NCBI RefSeq assembly: GCF_050871315.1
Contig: NZ_JBJLRE010000010.1
Source of the DNA: Kineococcus gynurae
Lineage (GTDB): Bacteria > Actinomycetota > Actinomycetes > Actinomycetales > Kineococcaceae
DNA: 64,000 nucleotides
Direction: 5' to 3' (one strand)
The notes below the pieces were generated by a model, which saw only the letters and a program-made list of their open reading frames with translations, ran no database searches and had not been told where the DNA came from. Of this stretch, positions 48,331-57,182 are shown one piece after another (within the stretch, counting starts at the first letter, position 1; the number at the start of each line of letters is the position of its first letter). The position numbers and the translations under genes were made by a program.

Positions 48331-49092
48331 ATGCTCCAGACCGAGATGTCCAGCCGGGCCCCGCGGACGACCGCGGCCGTCCGGGCCGTCGCCCTCCGCA
48401 AGACCTACGGCCGGGGGGACGCCGCGGTGACCGCCCTGCACGGTGTCGACCTCGGTTTCGCCGCCGGTGACTTCACCGCCATCATGGGCCCGTCGGGTTC
48501 GGGGAAGTCCACCCTCATGCACTGCCTGGCCGGGTTGGACGACGTCTCCTCCGGCCAGGTGTTCCTGGGCGAGCAGGAACTCAGCGGGTTGTCCGACGCC
48601 GCGCTGACCCGGTTGCGCCGCGAGCGCATCGGGTTCGTCTTCCAGAGTTTCAACCTGCTGCCGGTGCTCTCGGCCCAGGAGAACATCCTGCTCCCCCTCT
48701 CGCTGGCCGGGCGCACGCCGGACCCGGCCTGGTTCGCCGACGTGACCGCCCGCCTGGGTCTCACCGACCGGTTGCGCCACCGGCCCTCGGAACTGTCCGG
48801 CGGGCAGCAGCAGCGGGTCGCGGTGGCCCGGGCGCTGCTGCCCCGCCCCGACGTCGTCTTCGCCGACGAACCCACCGGCAACCTGGACTCCCGGGTCGGG
48901 GCCGAGGTGCTGAGCCTGCTGCGCAGCAGCGTGCGGGAGTTCGGGCAGACCGTGGTCATGGTCACCCACGACCCGGTGGCGGCGGCCTACGCCGACCGCG
49001 TCGTGCTGCTGGCCGACGGCCGCCTGGCCGGGGAGCTGCACCGCCCCACGGGCGACGAGATCATCGACGCGCTCCGCACCCTGGGCGGCTGA
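48331..49092 (+). CDS. MacB/LolD-type ABC transporter ATP-binding protein
   Basis: 253 residues. Walker A GPSGSGKST, Q-loop, signature LSGGQQQRVAVARALL, Walker B DVVFADEPTGNLDS, and switch VVMVTHDPVAAAYADRVVLLADG. The DEPTGNLDS motif is typical of MacB/LolD/FtsE-type ATPases that drive mechanotransmission permeases. Encoded three bases upstream of its FtsX partner. Likely exports a peptide, lipid or antibiotic-like compound; could be regulated by the adjacent two-component system. Confidence 0.94.
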   Translation: MLQTEMSSRAPRTTAAVRAVALRKTYGRGDAAVTALHGVDLGFAAGDFTAIMGPSGSGKSTLMHCLAGLDDVSSGQVFLGEQELSGLSDAALTRLRRERIGFVFQSFNLLPVLSAQENILLPLSLAGRTPDPAWFADVTARLGLTDRLRHRPSELSGGQQQRVAVARALLPRPDVVFADEPTGNLDSRVGAEVLSLLRSSVREFGQTVVMVTHDPVAAAYADRVVLLADGRLAGELHRPTGDEIIDALRTLGG

Positions 49093-49095
49093 ACC

Positions 49096-51717
49096 GTGGC
49101 CACCGCAACGCTTCCCGCCCCCGCGCCGCGCCGACTGCACGATCCTCTCGCCCGCGTCGCCCTCGCCCGCATGCGGCGCCACCCGGGCCGCCTGGTGGCC
49201 TCCGGGTTGGCCGTCGTCATCGCCGTGGCCTTCGTGGTCGCGACCCTCACCCTCACCGCCTCCTCCCGGGCCGCCGTCCTCGCGGCGGTCGGGGCCCCCT
49301 ACGTGCACAGCGACCTCGTGGTCCAGACCCCCGGCTACGACCCGGAGACCGGGGAGGAACGGACGATCGTCCCGGCCGCGGTCCCCGCCCTGGGCGCGCT
49401 GACCGGGGTGGCGCAGGTCGTCGCCGACCGCTCCACCTACGTCCAGGCCCGCGGGGAGGACGCCGCGGGCGACTCCTGGACCCGGGTCGACGCGCTCACC
49501 CCGGCGGGACCGCTGCGCGCGGAGCGGGTCTCCGCCGGGCGGCTCCCGGAGGCCCCCGACGAGGTGGCGGTCAGCGACCGGGTCGGCGTCGGGATCGGGA
49601 CGACGATGGTCGTCACCAGCTACCCGCCCGTCGACCCGACCGGTACGACCGGTACCACCGGCACGGACGGCACGGACGGCACGACCCCGCCGGACCCGGA
49701 ACCCGTGCGCACCCCAGTCAGGGTGGTCGGCCTGCTCGACCTCGCCGGCGACCCCTCGGCGGGGGTGTCCGGCCGCCTGGTCGCGCTGCCGGAGGTGCTC
49801 GGCCCGTGGGGGGCCGCCGCCCCGACGCAGCTGCGCATCGCCCTGGTCCCCGGGGCCGACCCGGGCGCCGTCCGGGCCGAGGTCGCCGACCTCGTCCGGG
49901 CCGACCCGGACGCGAGGGTGCTCACCGGGACCGCGGCCGCGGAGGAGGCGGCGGCGGGTTACTCCGGTTCGGCCGCCGAGCTGGGCACGGTGCTGCTGGC
50001 CTTCGCCGCCATCTCGGTGCTCGTCGCCGGGCTGGTCATCGCCAACACGTTCGCGGTGCTCATCGCCCAGCGGACCCGGGAGCTCGCCCTGCTCCGCGCG
50101 GTGGGGGCGAACCGGTCCCAGGTCGCCCGGGGCGTGCTGGTGGAGGCCCTCGTCTGCGGGGTCCTGGCCTCCCTGGTCGGGATCGCGGCAGGCGTCGGGT
50201 TGTCAGCGGTGGTCTCGGGGGTGCTGGCCGGGATCGACTCCCCCATCCCGCTGGGCGGGCTGGTGGTCCCCGGATCGGCGGTGCTGGCCGGGATCCTGGT
50301 CGGCACCGGGGTCACGCTCGTCTCGGCCCTCGTCCCGGCCCGGTCGGCCACCCGGATCGCCCCGCTGGCCGCGCTGCGCCCCGCCCTGGTCCCCCTCGGG
50401 GCCCGTCCGAACCGGGTGCGGGCCGTCCTCGGGTGGCTGGTCTTCGTCCCCTCGACCGGGCTCATGCTCGTCTGCGCCGGGAGCGGGCGGTTCCTGGAGG
50501 CGGTCGCGGCCGGGGCCGTGAGCTTCCTCGGCTTCCTGCTGCTCGCCCAGTCGCTCGTGCCGTGGGTCGTCGGACGCCTCGGGCGGTGGGTCGCCCCGCT
50601 GGGCGGGGTCCCGGGGCGCCTGGCCGCGGGCAACGCCGTGCGCAACCCGCGCCGGACCGCGGCGACGGCGACCGCGCTGCTCATCGGGGTGACCCTGACG
50701 ACGGCCATGGTGGTCGGCGCGCAGTCGACCCGGACCACGGCCGCGGCCGGTCTGGCCGCGGCCTACCCCACCGACGTGGTGGTCAGCGCGTCGGAGGACG
50801 TCCCGCCCGCCGCCCGCGAGCAGCTGGCCGGGCTCGACGGGGTGGCCGCGCTGACCCCGGTCACGGTGCTCGACCTGCCCGACGGGACCCGGCTGCTGGG
50901 TCTCGACCCCGCCGGGGCGGCCGCGGTGGTCCGCTCGCAGGACCGCTCCCCCCTCCCCACGGCCGGTGAGGTGGTGGTCGGCGGTGAGGAGGCGGCGGGC
51001 AGGGGGCTCTCCGACGGCACGACGCTGAGCACGACCGACGCCGCCGGATCGGCCCTGAGCACCGGGTTGCGCATCCGCCTCGCCCCGGACTCGCACCTGG
51101 GGATGACGGCGACCACCGCCGACGTCGCCGCCCTGGCCGGGCGCGAGGGTCTGCCTGCCCCCGCCTCGCAGCTCTGGATCCGCCTCGCCGACGACCTCTC
51201 GCCCGCGGAGGAGTCCCGGGTGGTCGAGGCGATCACCCGGACCACGACCGACCTGCTCCCGAGCAGCGACGTCGCCGGGGTGGTGACCGAACGGACCGCC
51301 CTGGACCAACTGGTCAAAACGATGCTGCTGATCGTCACCGGGTTGCTGGCCGTCGCCGTCCTGATCGCCCTGATCGGGGTGGGGAACACCCTGGCCCTGT
51401 CGGTGATCGAGCGACGCCAGGAGTCCGGTCTGCTGCGGGCCCTCGGCCTGACCCGCCGCCAGCTGCGCTCGACCCTGGCCTGGGAGGCCGCGCTCGTGGC
51501 CGGGGTGGCCGGGTTGCTCGGCGCGGCCCTCGGGACCGGGTACGGACTGGCCGGGACCCAGGCGGTGCTGGGTCAGGCCGGGGACGTGGTGGTCGACGTG
51601 CCGTGGCTGCAGGTGCTCGCGGTCGTCGTGGTCTCCGGCCTGGCCGGGGCCCTGGCCTCGGTCCTGCCCGCCCGCCACGCCGCCCGCACCCCTCCGGTCG
51701 CCGCCATCGCCGACTGA
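49096..51717 (+). CDS. FtsX-domain ABC transporter permease (MacB-like, duplicated)
   Basis: 873 residues with two FtsX units. The N-terminal TM1 (VASGLAVVIAVAFVVATLTLTA) is followed by an extracytoplasmic domain (about 45-285), then helices with FAAISVLVAGLVIANTFAVLIAQRTRELALLRAVGA. A second set of helices, a second extracytoplasmic domain (about 555-725) and the C-terminal VLIALIGVGNTLALSVIERRQESGLLRALGLTRRQL complete it. The first extracytoplasmic domain contains a simple Thr/Gly/Asp repeat (TGTTGTTGTDGTDG). Partner of the ATPase three bases upstream. The substrate is unknown. Confidence 0.92.
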   Translation: MATATLPAPAPRRLHDPLARVALARMRRHPGRLVASGLAVVIAVAFVVATLTLTASSRAAVLAAVGAPYVHSDLVVQTPGYDPETGEERTIVPAAVPALGALTGVAQVVADRSTYVQARGEDAAGDSWTRVDALTPAGPLRAERVSAGRLPEAPDEVAVSDRVGVGIGTTMVVTSYPPVDPTGTTGTTGTDGTDGTTPPDPEPVRTPVRVVGLLDLAGDPSAGVSGRLVALPEVLGPWGAAAPTQLRIALVPGADPGAVRAEVADLVRADPDARVLTGTAAAEEAAAGYSGSAAELGTVLLAFAAISVLVAGLVIANTFAVLIAQRTRELALLRAVGANRSQVARGVLVEALVCGVLASLVGIAAGVGLSAVVSGVLAGIDSPIPLGGLVVPGSAVLAGILVGTGVTLVSALVPARSATRIAPLAALRPALVPLGARPNRVRAVLGWLVFVPSTGLMLVCAGSGRFLEAVAAGAVSFLGFLLLAQSLVPWVVGRLGRWVAPLGGVPGRLAAGNAVRNPRRTAATATALLIGVTLTTAMVVGAQSTRTTAAAGLAAAYPTDVVVSASEDVPPAAREQLAGLDGVAALTPVTVLDLPDGTRLLGLDPAGAAAVVRSQDRSPLPTAGEVVVGGEEAAGRGLSDGTTLSTTDAAGSALSTGLRIRLAPDSHLGMTATTADVAALAGREGLPAPASQLWIRLADDLSPAEESRVVEAITRTTTDLLPSSDVAGVVTERTALDQLVKTMLLIVTGLLAVAVLIALIGVGNTLALSVIERRQESGLLRALGLTRRQLRSTLAWEAALVAGVAGLLGAALGTGYGLAGTQAVLGQAGDVVVDVPWLQVLAVVVVSGLAGALASVLPARHAARTPPVAAIAD
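49640..49692 (+). repeat. Short in-gene repeat encoding TGT/DGT
   Basis: Tandem ACCGGTACG/ACGGACGGC-like units inside the permease gene encode a TGTTGTTGTDGTDGTTPP linker in the extracytoplasmic domain; probably slippage-expandable. Confidence 0.6.
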
Positions 51718-51746
51718 CCCCGCCGGCGCAGGCAGCACCAGGCCTT

Positions 51747-51831
51747 ACCCCTCCGTGATCAAGGAATGAGTCGACTCCTGCCCCACCCGTCGTGGGGCAG
51801 GAGTCGACTCATTCCTTGATCACGGAGGGGT
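51747..51831. repeat. Palindromic repeat, copy 3 (perfect 40-bp arms)
   Basis: Forty bases (51747-51786) pair without mismatch to 51792-51831 around a 5-base CCGTC loop. The arm reads ACCCCTCCGTGATCAAGGAA then TGAGTCGACTCCTGCCCCAC. It is followed by TTTT (51831-51834), so it would terminate the ABC permease transcript; it also faces the convergent MFS gene. The GTGATCAAGGAA core and the ACTCCTG-CCCCACCC inner arm link it to the copy at 10860. It is the most intact member of the family. Confidence 0.95.
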
Positions 51832-51858
51832 TTTCGGGGCGGTGTCGGGGGGGTGGTC

Positions 51859-53148
51859 TCAGTGGTGGCGGGCGCCGCGCTCGTCCTCGGGGACCCGCAG
51901 GAACCCGACGAGGACGAAGGCCACCGCGTAGAGACCGACGAAGGCCCAGACCACCGCCGCGTTCGAGCCGCCGAGGGCCTGCACGAGGGCGACGACGGCG
52001 GCCCCGGAGAACGCGGCACCGCCGGCGGCCGTCGTGTACATGGCCATGGCCGCCCCGGCGTGGTCGGGCGCGAGGTGGGGCATGATCGCGCCCATCGGGA
52101 CGAACCCGGCAAGCATGACGCCGAAGAACACCCCGGCGGCGACCGAGGCCACGTAGCCCCAGTCGGAGTTCGGGACCCACTGCGGGACGTACCACCAGGC
52201 GAGCAGACCCACCGCCGAGCCGACGATCCCGAACCAGCGCACGGTGCGGGCCCAGCCGATCGCGTCCCCGACGGCCCCGAACACGGCGTTGACGAGGATG
52301 TTGCCGGCGTAGACGCACACGGTCATCAGCAGCCAGCGGCTCTGCCCGTAGCCGAGCTGGTCGGCGATCACGACGGGCAGGATGATGAACATCCCGTACT
52401 GCGGCGAGGTGTTGATCAACCGGACGAGGAACCCGGCCAGGATCTTGGGTCGGCGGACGGTGAGGCGCAGACCCGCGAGGAGCACGCCGCCCGCCGACTC
52501 CCCGGGCGGGGCCAACCGTCCGCGGCCCGTGGGTTCGCGGACGCCGAACCGGGTGATCAGGAACCCGGCCAGCACGAGGACGGAGGAGGACACCATGGCG
52601 CCCGTCTCCCCGTCGAACCCCCCGCCGAAGGCGGGGATGGCGAACACCGCGTAGAGCGACCCCAGGGTCGGCAGCCCACCCGTGAACATCACGTAGAACC
52701 AGCCGACCGCCTTCCCGTTGCGCGAACTGGGGACGATCGCGTTGATCCAGACGAGGAAGGCGAAGGCGAAGAGCGGGTAGCCGAAGCCCCGGAAGAAGTA
52801 GCTCGCGGCGATGAGAGCGGTGCTGCCGGCGGCGAGGCTCGCGAGGAACGCGGCCTGGAAGACCACCCACACCGCGAAGCCGAGCAGCATGACCCGGCGC
52901 GGCCCCCAGAGGTCGGACAGGGCGCCCGAGAGGTACGAACCGACGATCACCGCCACGCCGTAGGCGGTGAGGATCGTGCCGGCGGTGTTCTGGCTGCCGA
53001 CCACCGCCTCGACGTGCGGGGAGACGAAGTTGGACTCGACCCCGTGCCCGGTCATGAACACCAGGACGCCGAGGAAACCCCACCGCAGGGGGTGCGGGAC
53101 GCCGATCCGGTCGAGACGCGTCTCCTGGGTGCTGGTCCCGGTCGCCAC
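51859..53148 (-). CDS. MFS transporter
   Basis: 429 residues with 12 helices. The helix 2-3 loop is SGALSDLWGPRRVMLLG, a second-half loop is present, and a short basic C-terminus (EDERGARHH) ends it. The sequence FFRGFGYPLFAFAFLVWINAIV and SSRNGKAVGWFYVMFTGGLPTLGSL resembles sugar-alcohol (polyol permease) type MFS proteins I recall from actinobacteria; the substrate is not certain. GTG 53148 (VATGTSTQETRL) follows a GAGGGA box; longer readings upstream are low-complexity. Confidence 0.85.
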   Translation of the reverse strand: MATGTSTQETRLDRIGVPHPLRWGFLGVLVFMTGHGVESNFVSPHVEAVVGSQNTAGTILTAYGVAVIVGSYLSGALSDLWGPRRVMLLGFAVWVVFQAAFLASLAAGSTALIAASYFFRGFGYPLFAFAFLVWINAIVPSSRNGKAVGWFYVMFTGGLPTLGSLYAVFAIPAFGGGFDGETGAMVSSSVLVLAGFLITRFGVREPTGRGRLAPPGESAGGVLLAGLRLTVRRPKILAGFLVRLINTSPQYGMFIILPVVIADQLGYGQSRWLLMTVCVYAGNILVNAVFGAVGDAIGWARTVRWFGIVGSAVGLLAWWYVPQWVPNSDWGYVASVAAGVFFGVMLAGFVPMGAIMPHLAPDHAGAAMAMYTTAAGGAAFSGAAVVALVQALGGSNAAVVWAFVGLYAVAFVLVGFLRVPEDERGARHH

Positions 53149-53393
53149 GAGGGGTCCCTCCGTCGCCGACGACCCCGGTGGCGCCGGACCCCCCGACCGT
53201 ACCCGTGCGTCCGCTGCGAGCCACCCGAGGAGCGAGCGGCGGGCAAGGGGGTACCCGCCGAAGGGGTGGAAAACGCGTCCCGAAGTCACGACTTTCGTTC
53301 AGGCCGTTCACCTGCGGCCGGAACCGGCCGAACTCCACAATGCGGATGATCTTGCGCACCGCGCGGACGGGAACGAAGGGCAGCGAACAGCTC
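53149..53393. promoter_or_regulatory. Divergent promoter region of the MFS and secreted hydrolase genes
   Basis: 245 bases without a gene. It contains two palindromes: AAGTCACGACTT (53283-53294) and CGGCCGGAACCGGCCG (53315-53330, perfect 7-bp arms). Both are candidate operators or hairpins upstream of the hydrolase, whose GTG at 53394 follows a GAAGGG box. Confidence 0.4.
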
Positions 53394-55841
53394 GTGACGG
53401 GTCGTAGAAGGTCTCGACGTCTTCTCCTGGTGGCGTGCGCCACCACCCTCGGTCTGGGACTGGGGGCACCCGCGCAGGCGGCCACCACCCCGCTGCCCAC
53501 CGGGAGCGGGACGGACGGGGCGTGGAGCGTCCGCGCCGCGGGGGCGGACTCCTGGACGGTCAGCCTCACCCTGGACTCCCCGCTGCCGGTCCGCGCCGCC
53601 CAGCCGGAGCTCGCCGTGGACGGCACGGTCCTCGGGGTGGCCCGCGAGGCGGCCGACCGGCACACCCTGACCCTGCGGACCAGCGATCCCCGGGTGCTGC
53701 GCGCCGCGGACGTGCAGCTCGCCTGGAACGGCCTCGTCGCCGACGAGGGCACCGGCCTGCTGCGGCACGCCGCGCCGGGCGCCTCGTTGCTGGCCCGCAC
53801 CGCACCGAACCTCGGTCCCCTGCTGGCCCAGGACCCGGCCGCGCGCGGCACCTCCGCGGTGCTCCGGGCCGACTACGACCTGGGTGACACCGCCGTCCGC
53901 CTGCCCGGGCTGAACGGGCAGGCCGTGGAACTGCGTGCGGCGGTCTACCTGCCGCAGAAGGCCTCGGGCCCCCGTCCGGTCGTCGTGTTCCTGCACGGAC
54001 GCCACCAGGCCTGCTACGGCGACACCGAGTCCTTCGACAGCTGGCCCTGCGCCAGGGGCAGCAAACCGGTCCCCTCCCACCTCGGGTACGGCCAGGCCGC
54101 CGAGGCCCTCGCTTCGCAGGGCTACGCGGTCGTCTCGATCTCCGCCGACGGCATCAACGCGCTCGACTGGTCGGCCCCCGACGGCGGGGCCCAGGCGCGC
54201 GGGGAACTCGTGCTGGCCCACCTGGACCTGCTCGCCCAGCTGAACTCGGGTCGGGTGGGCGTGAAGGGCGGGTCCAAGGCCGCGCAGGCGGCCGCGGCCA
54301 AGGCCGCCGCCACGCTGAAGGGCCGGCTCGACCTCGACGACGTCGGGCTGATGGGTCACTCGCGCGGGGGCGAAGGGGTCGTCGAGGCCGCCCTGCTGAA
54401 CGACGAGCGTCCGGCGCCCTACGGGATCAAGGCCGTGCTGCCGTTGGCCCCCACCGACTTCGCCCGCACGACGCTGCCCGGGGCGGCGATGGCCGTCGTC
54501 CTGCCCTACTGCGACGGCGACGTCTCCGACCAGCAGGGCCAGCACTACTACGACGACACCCGCTACGCCGCGCGCGACGACGTCCTGCGCTCGTCGCTGC
54601 TGGTGATGGGCGCCAACCACAACTTCTTCAACTCCGAGTGGACGCCCGGAACGTCGGCCGCTCCCTCGAGCGACGACTGGTACGACGACACCGACCCGGT
54701 CTGCGGCAGCGCGGCGAAGAGCCGGCTCAGCGCCGCCGAGCAGCGGGCGGTCGGCGCCGCCTACGTCTCCGGGTTCTTCCGTCTGACCCTGGGCGGGGAG
54801 AAGCAGTTCCTGCCGCTGTTCGACGGCACCGGGGGCCGGGCCGCCTCGGCCGGGCGGGCCGTGGTCGACGTGCAGGCCCAGCAGCCGCGTTCGGCCCGCG
54901 TGGACCTCGCGCCGCTGACGGGTCCCTCCCCCGCGGTCCGGATCGCCGGGGGCGCCGTGTACTGCGCCGGCCAGGGGGAGGCGGTCGCGGGCCGGCCGGT
55001 CCCCTGCGCGGGCAGCGACCGCTCCGCCGGCGACCTGCCGCACTGGACCCCGGCCTACTTCGCGGCCAACGTCCCGACGAACCCCGTCCTGCACCTGACC
55101 TGGAACCCGCGCACGGTGAAGAAGCAGTCGGTCGCCGTGGACGTGGCCAAGGGGTCGATCCGCGGCACCTACCAGGCCCTGACCTTCCGGGCCGCCACCG
55201 GCAGCGCGAAGGCGGGCGACGGTCTCGACGTCACGCTCACCGACGCCGCCGGACGTCGCTCGACGGTCGCGGTCTCGCGGTACTCCGACGCCCTGACGCC
55301 GCTGCCGACCCTGGCCGCGGAGTTCGGCGGTACGGCCAAGATCGTCATGCAGACCGTGCGGGTGCCGCTCTCCGCGTTCACCGGGGTCGACCTCGGGAAG
55401 GTGCGGACCGTGACGTTCACCCCGTCCAGCACGCGGGGCGACGTGTTCCTCGGTGACGTGGCGCTGGACTCCCCCGCCCCCGGTCACGGTGCCCCGAGCA
55501 CCCTGCCCGCGGTCAGCATCGGGGACGTGGCCGTCGAGGAGGGGAACGCGACGTCCACGGTGTCCATGCCGCTGGTGCTCTCCCACCCCTCGACGGTCCC
55601 CGTGACGGTGAACGTCGACACCGGCGTGGACAACGACGACGCGCGGTTCCCGAGCGTCTGGAAGCAGGTCACGATCCCCGCCGGGGCGCGCACCGCCTCC
55701 GTCGCGCTCACCGTCGACGGGAACACCGAGACCGACCCGACCACCACCCTGCACGTGACCCTGTCGGCCCCGACCAACGCGATCGTCGGCGACGGCTGGG
55801 GCAACCTGCAGCTGCTGGACGACGACTTCGGCCAGGACTGA
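53394..55841 (+). CDS. Secreted alpha/beta-hydrolase with C-terminal Calx-beta domain
   Basis: 815 residues. The signal peptide is basic (TGRRRSRR), hydrophobic (LLLVACATTLGLGLG), with cleavage after APAQA at residue 29. The hydrolase domain has PVVVFLHGRHQACYG (oxyanion region) and the nucleophile elbow GHSRGGEG with Ser323; catalytic Asp/His are probably in the PLAPTDF/ANHNFF region. Residues about 700-812 (VSIGDVAVEEGNATSTVSMPLVLSHP ... FPSVWKQVTIPAG) are a Calx-beta domain, calcium-binding and surface-adhesive. No LPxTG or other anchor is seen, so it is probably released. Substrate unknown (ester, polyester or lipid). Confidence 0.8.
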   Translation: MTGRRRSRRLLLVACATTLGLGLGAPAQAATTPLPTGSGTDGAWSVRAAGADSWTVSLTLDSPLPVRAAQPELAVDGTVLGVAREAADRHTLTLRTSDPRVLRAADVQLAWNGLVADEGTGLLRHAAPGASLLARTAPNLGPLLAQDPAARGTSAVLRADYDLGDTAVRLPGLNGQAVELRAAVYLPQKASGPRPVVVFLHGRHQACYGDTESFDSWPCARGSKPVPSHLGYGQAAEALASQGYAVVSISADGINALDWSAPDGGAQARGELVLAHLDLLAQLNSGRVGVKGGSKAAQAAAAKAAATLKGRLDLDDVGLMGHSRGGEGVVEAALLNDERPAPYGIKAVLPLAPTDFARTTLPGAAMAVVLPYCDGDVSDQQGQHYYDDTRYAARDDVLRSSLLVMGANHNFFNSEWTPGTSAAPSSDDWYDDTDPVCGSAAKSRLSAAEQRAVGAAYVSGFFRLTLGGEKQFLPLFDGTGGRAASAGRAVVDVQAQQPRSARVDLAPLTGPSPAVRIAGGAVYCAGQGEAVAGRPVPCAGSDRSAGDLPHWTPAYFAANVPTNPVLHLTWNPRTVKKQSVAVDVAKGSIRGTYQALTFRAATGSAKAGDGLDVTLTDAAGRRSTVAVSRYSDALTPLPTLAAEFGGTAKIVMQTVRVPLSAFTGVDLGKVRTVTFTPSSTRGDVFLGDVALDSPAPGHGAPSTLPAVSIGDVAVEEGNATSTVSMPLVLSHPSTVPVTVNVDTGVDNDDARFPSVWKQVTIPAGARTASVALTVDGNTETDPTTTLHVTLSAPTNAIVGDGWGNLQLLDDDFGQD

Positions 55842-55856
55842 GCGGGGCCGGCGGGC

Positions 55857-57182
55857 TCAGAAGTCGAACAGGTTCTCGCGGACCCCGCCGGACCCGAAAC
55901 CGTCGCGCAACAACCCCCGTCGGCGCAACACCGGAACCAGGTCCCCCAGGACCCGGTGCACGCCGACGGGGTGCAGGTCGCCCGAGAGGGCGAACCCGTC
56001 GTTGTCGGCGTCGCTGCCCAGCTCCTCGGCGAAGTCGGCGAACTCCTCGGCGGTGCCCACGGAACCGGTCCGGTCGGCGACGCGTCCCTTGCGGGCCTTG
56101 CGGGTCAGGAGTTCCCGCAGCGGCGCGTCCGGGGTGTCCCCGAGCAGGCCCCGGATCGTCCCGGCCGAGACGTGCTCGCCGAAGAACCCCTCGGGCACGG
56201 GCCGGTCCAGCGACAACCGGGTCAGGTCGCTCTCCAGGTCGCTGGACCAGGCCGACGCCACCTCCCGCAGGACCGCCTCGTCCGGGTCGGCCGAGGCGGC
56301 GACCACGCGTTCGGCCTCCTCGACGCTCGGGGTGATCTCGGGTTTGAGCACGAACAGGACCCGCAGGTCGGACGCCTTGCGCCCGTGCGACTCCGCGGCC
56401 GAGACCACCCGGGCGCGGTAGTCCCGCACCGCCGCGGCGCTCAGCGGCGCCAGCGCGAGCTGGACGTCGGAGAACGCACCCGCGAACCCCAGGCCCCGCG
56501 GGGACCCGCCCGGGGAGACCAGCACCGGTTCGTCGCCCCCCGGGAACGGGGGCGCGTTGAGCGGACCGGTGACGTCGAAGAACTCCCCGCGGTGCGTGAA
56601 CGCGTCGATGAGGGTGCCGTCGGCGTAGTGACCGGTCCCCGGGTCGGCGACCAGCGCGTCCCCCCAGCTCCGCCAGAGCCGGCGCACGACCTCGACCCAT
56701 TCCGCGGCCCGGTCGTAGGCCCGGTCGTGCGGGAGGGGGTCGGCCCCGACGTGGCGGGCGCTGCCGACGTCGGTCACCAGGTTGATCCCGAACCGTCCCG
56801 CGCCGAGGCGACCGCGGGAGAGGTGGTGCAGCGTGGCCGCCTGGCGGGCGGCCAGGTAGGGCGGAGTGATCCCGGCGTTGATCGTGGGTACGACGCCGAG
56901 GTGCTGGGTCGCCGCGAACAGGTACGGGGCCAGCAGCAACGGGTCGAGCTTGGGACCGCCGTAGCCCCCGCGGACCCGGAGGTCCAGGGTTTCCGGGTTC
57001 CCCAGCGACACCGCGTCCTCGGCGATGACGAGGTCGAAACCGGCCTGCTCCAGGAGCTGGGCCGACTGCTGGTAGAGCTGCGGCGCGGTCCAGTCGAGGT
57101 CCCAGCGCTGGTAGGGCCGGCCCCATCCCTGGGGGCCGAAACCCCGGGAGAAGAACCAGCCGAAGTGCTGCAACCGGCTCAT
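55857..57182 (-). CDS. FMN-dependent luciferase-like monooxygenase downstream of metY
   Basis: 441 residues, luciferase-like TIM barrel. FGWFFSRGFGPQGWGRPYQRWDLDWTAPQLYQQ and FDLVIAEDAVSLGNPETLDLR, followed by YLAARQAATLHHLSRGRLGAGRFGINLVTD, FFDVTGPLNAPPFPG and PVLVSPGGSPRGLGFAGAFSD, place it in the NtaA/SnaA/DszA branch. The ATG overlaps the metY stop as ATGA, so it is translationally coupled. Operon position behind a SAM riboswitch suggests it releases sulfur (for example from sulfones or sulfonates) for MetY to assimilate; this is inference. Confidence 0.85.
   Translation of the reverse strand: MSRLQHFGWFFSRGFGPQGWGRPYQRWDLDWTAPQLYQQSAQLLEQAGFDLVIAEDAVSLGNPETLDLRVRGGYGGPKLDPLLLAPYLFAATQHLGVVPTINAGITPPYLAARQAATLHHLSRGRLGAGRFGINLVTDVGSARHVGADPLPHDRAYDRAAEWVEVVRRLWRSWGDALVADPGTGHYADGTLIDAFTHRGEFFDVTGPLNAPPFPGGDEPVLVSPGGSPRGLGFAGAFSDVQLALAPLSAAAVRDYRARVVSAAESHGRKASDLRVLFVLKPEITPSVEEAERVVAASADPDEAVLREVASAWSSDLESDLTRLSLDRPVPEGFFGEHVSAGTIRGLLGDTPDAPLRELLTRKARKGRVADRTGSVGTAEEFADFAEELGSDADNDGFALSGDLHPVGVHRVLGDLVPVLRRRGLLRDGFGSGGVRENLFDF

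Noticed and set aside
53178..53393. N-terminal extension of the secreted hydrolase upstream of GTG 53394
   Set aside because: The added residues would bury the signal peptide; the region is better explained as promoter.
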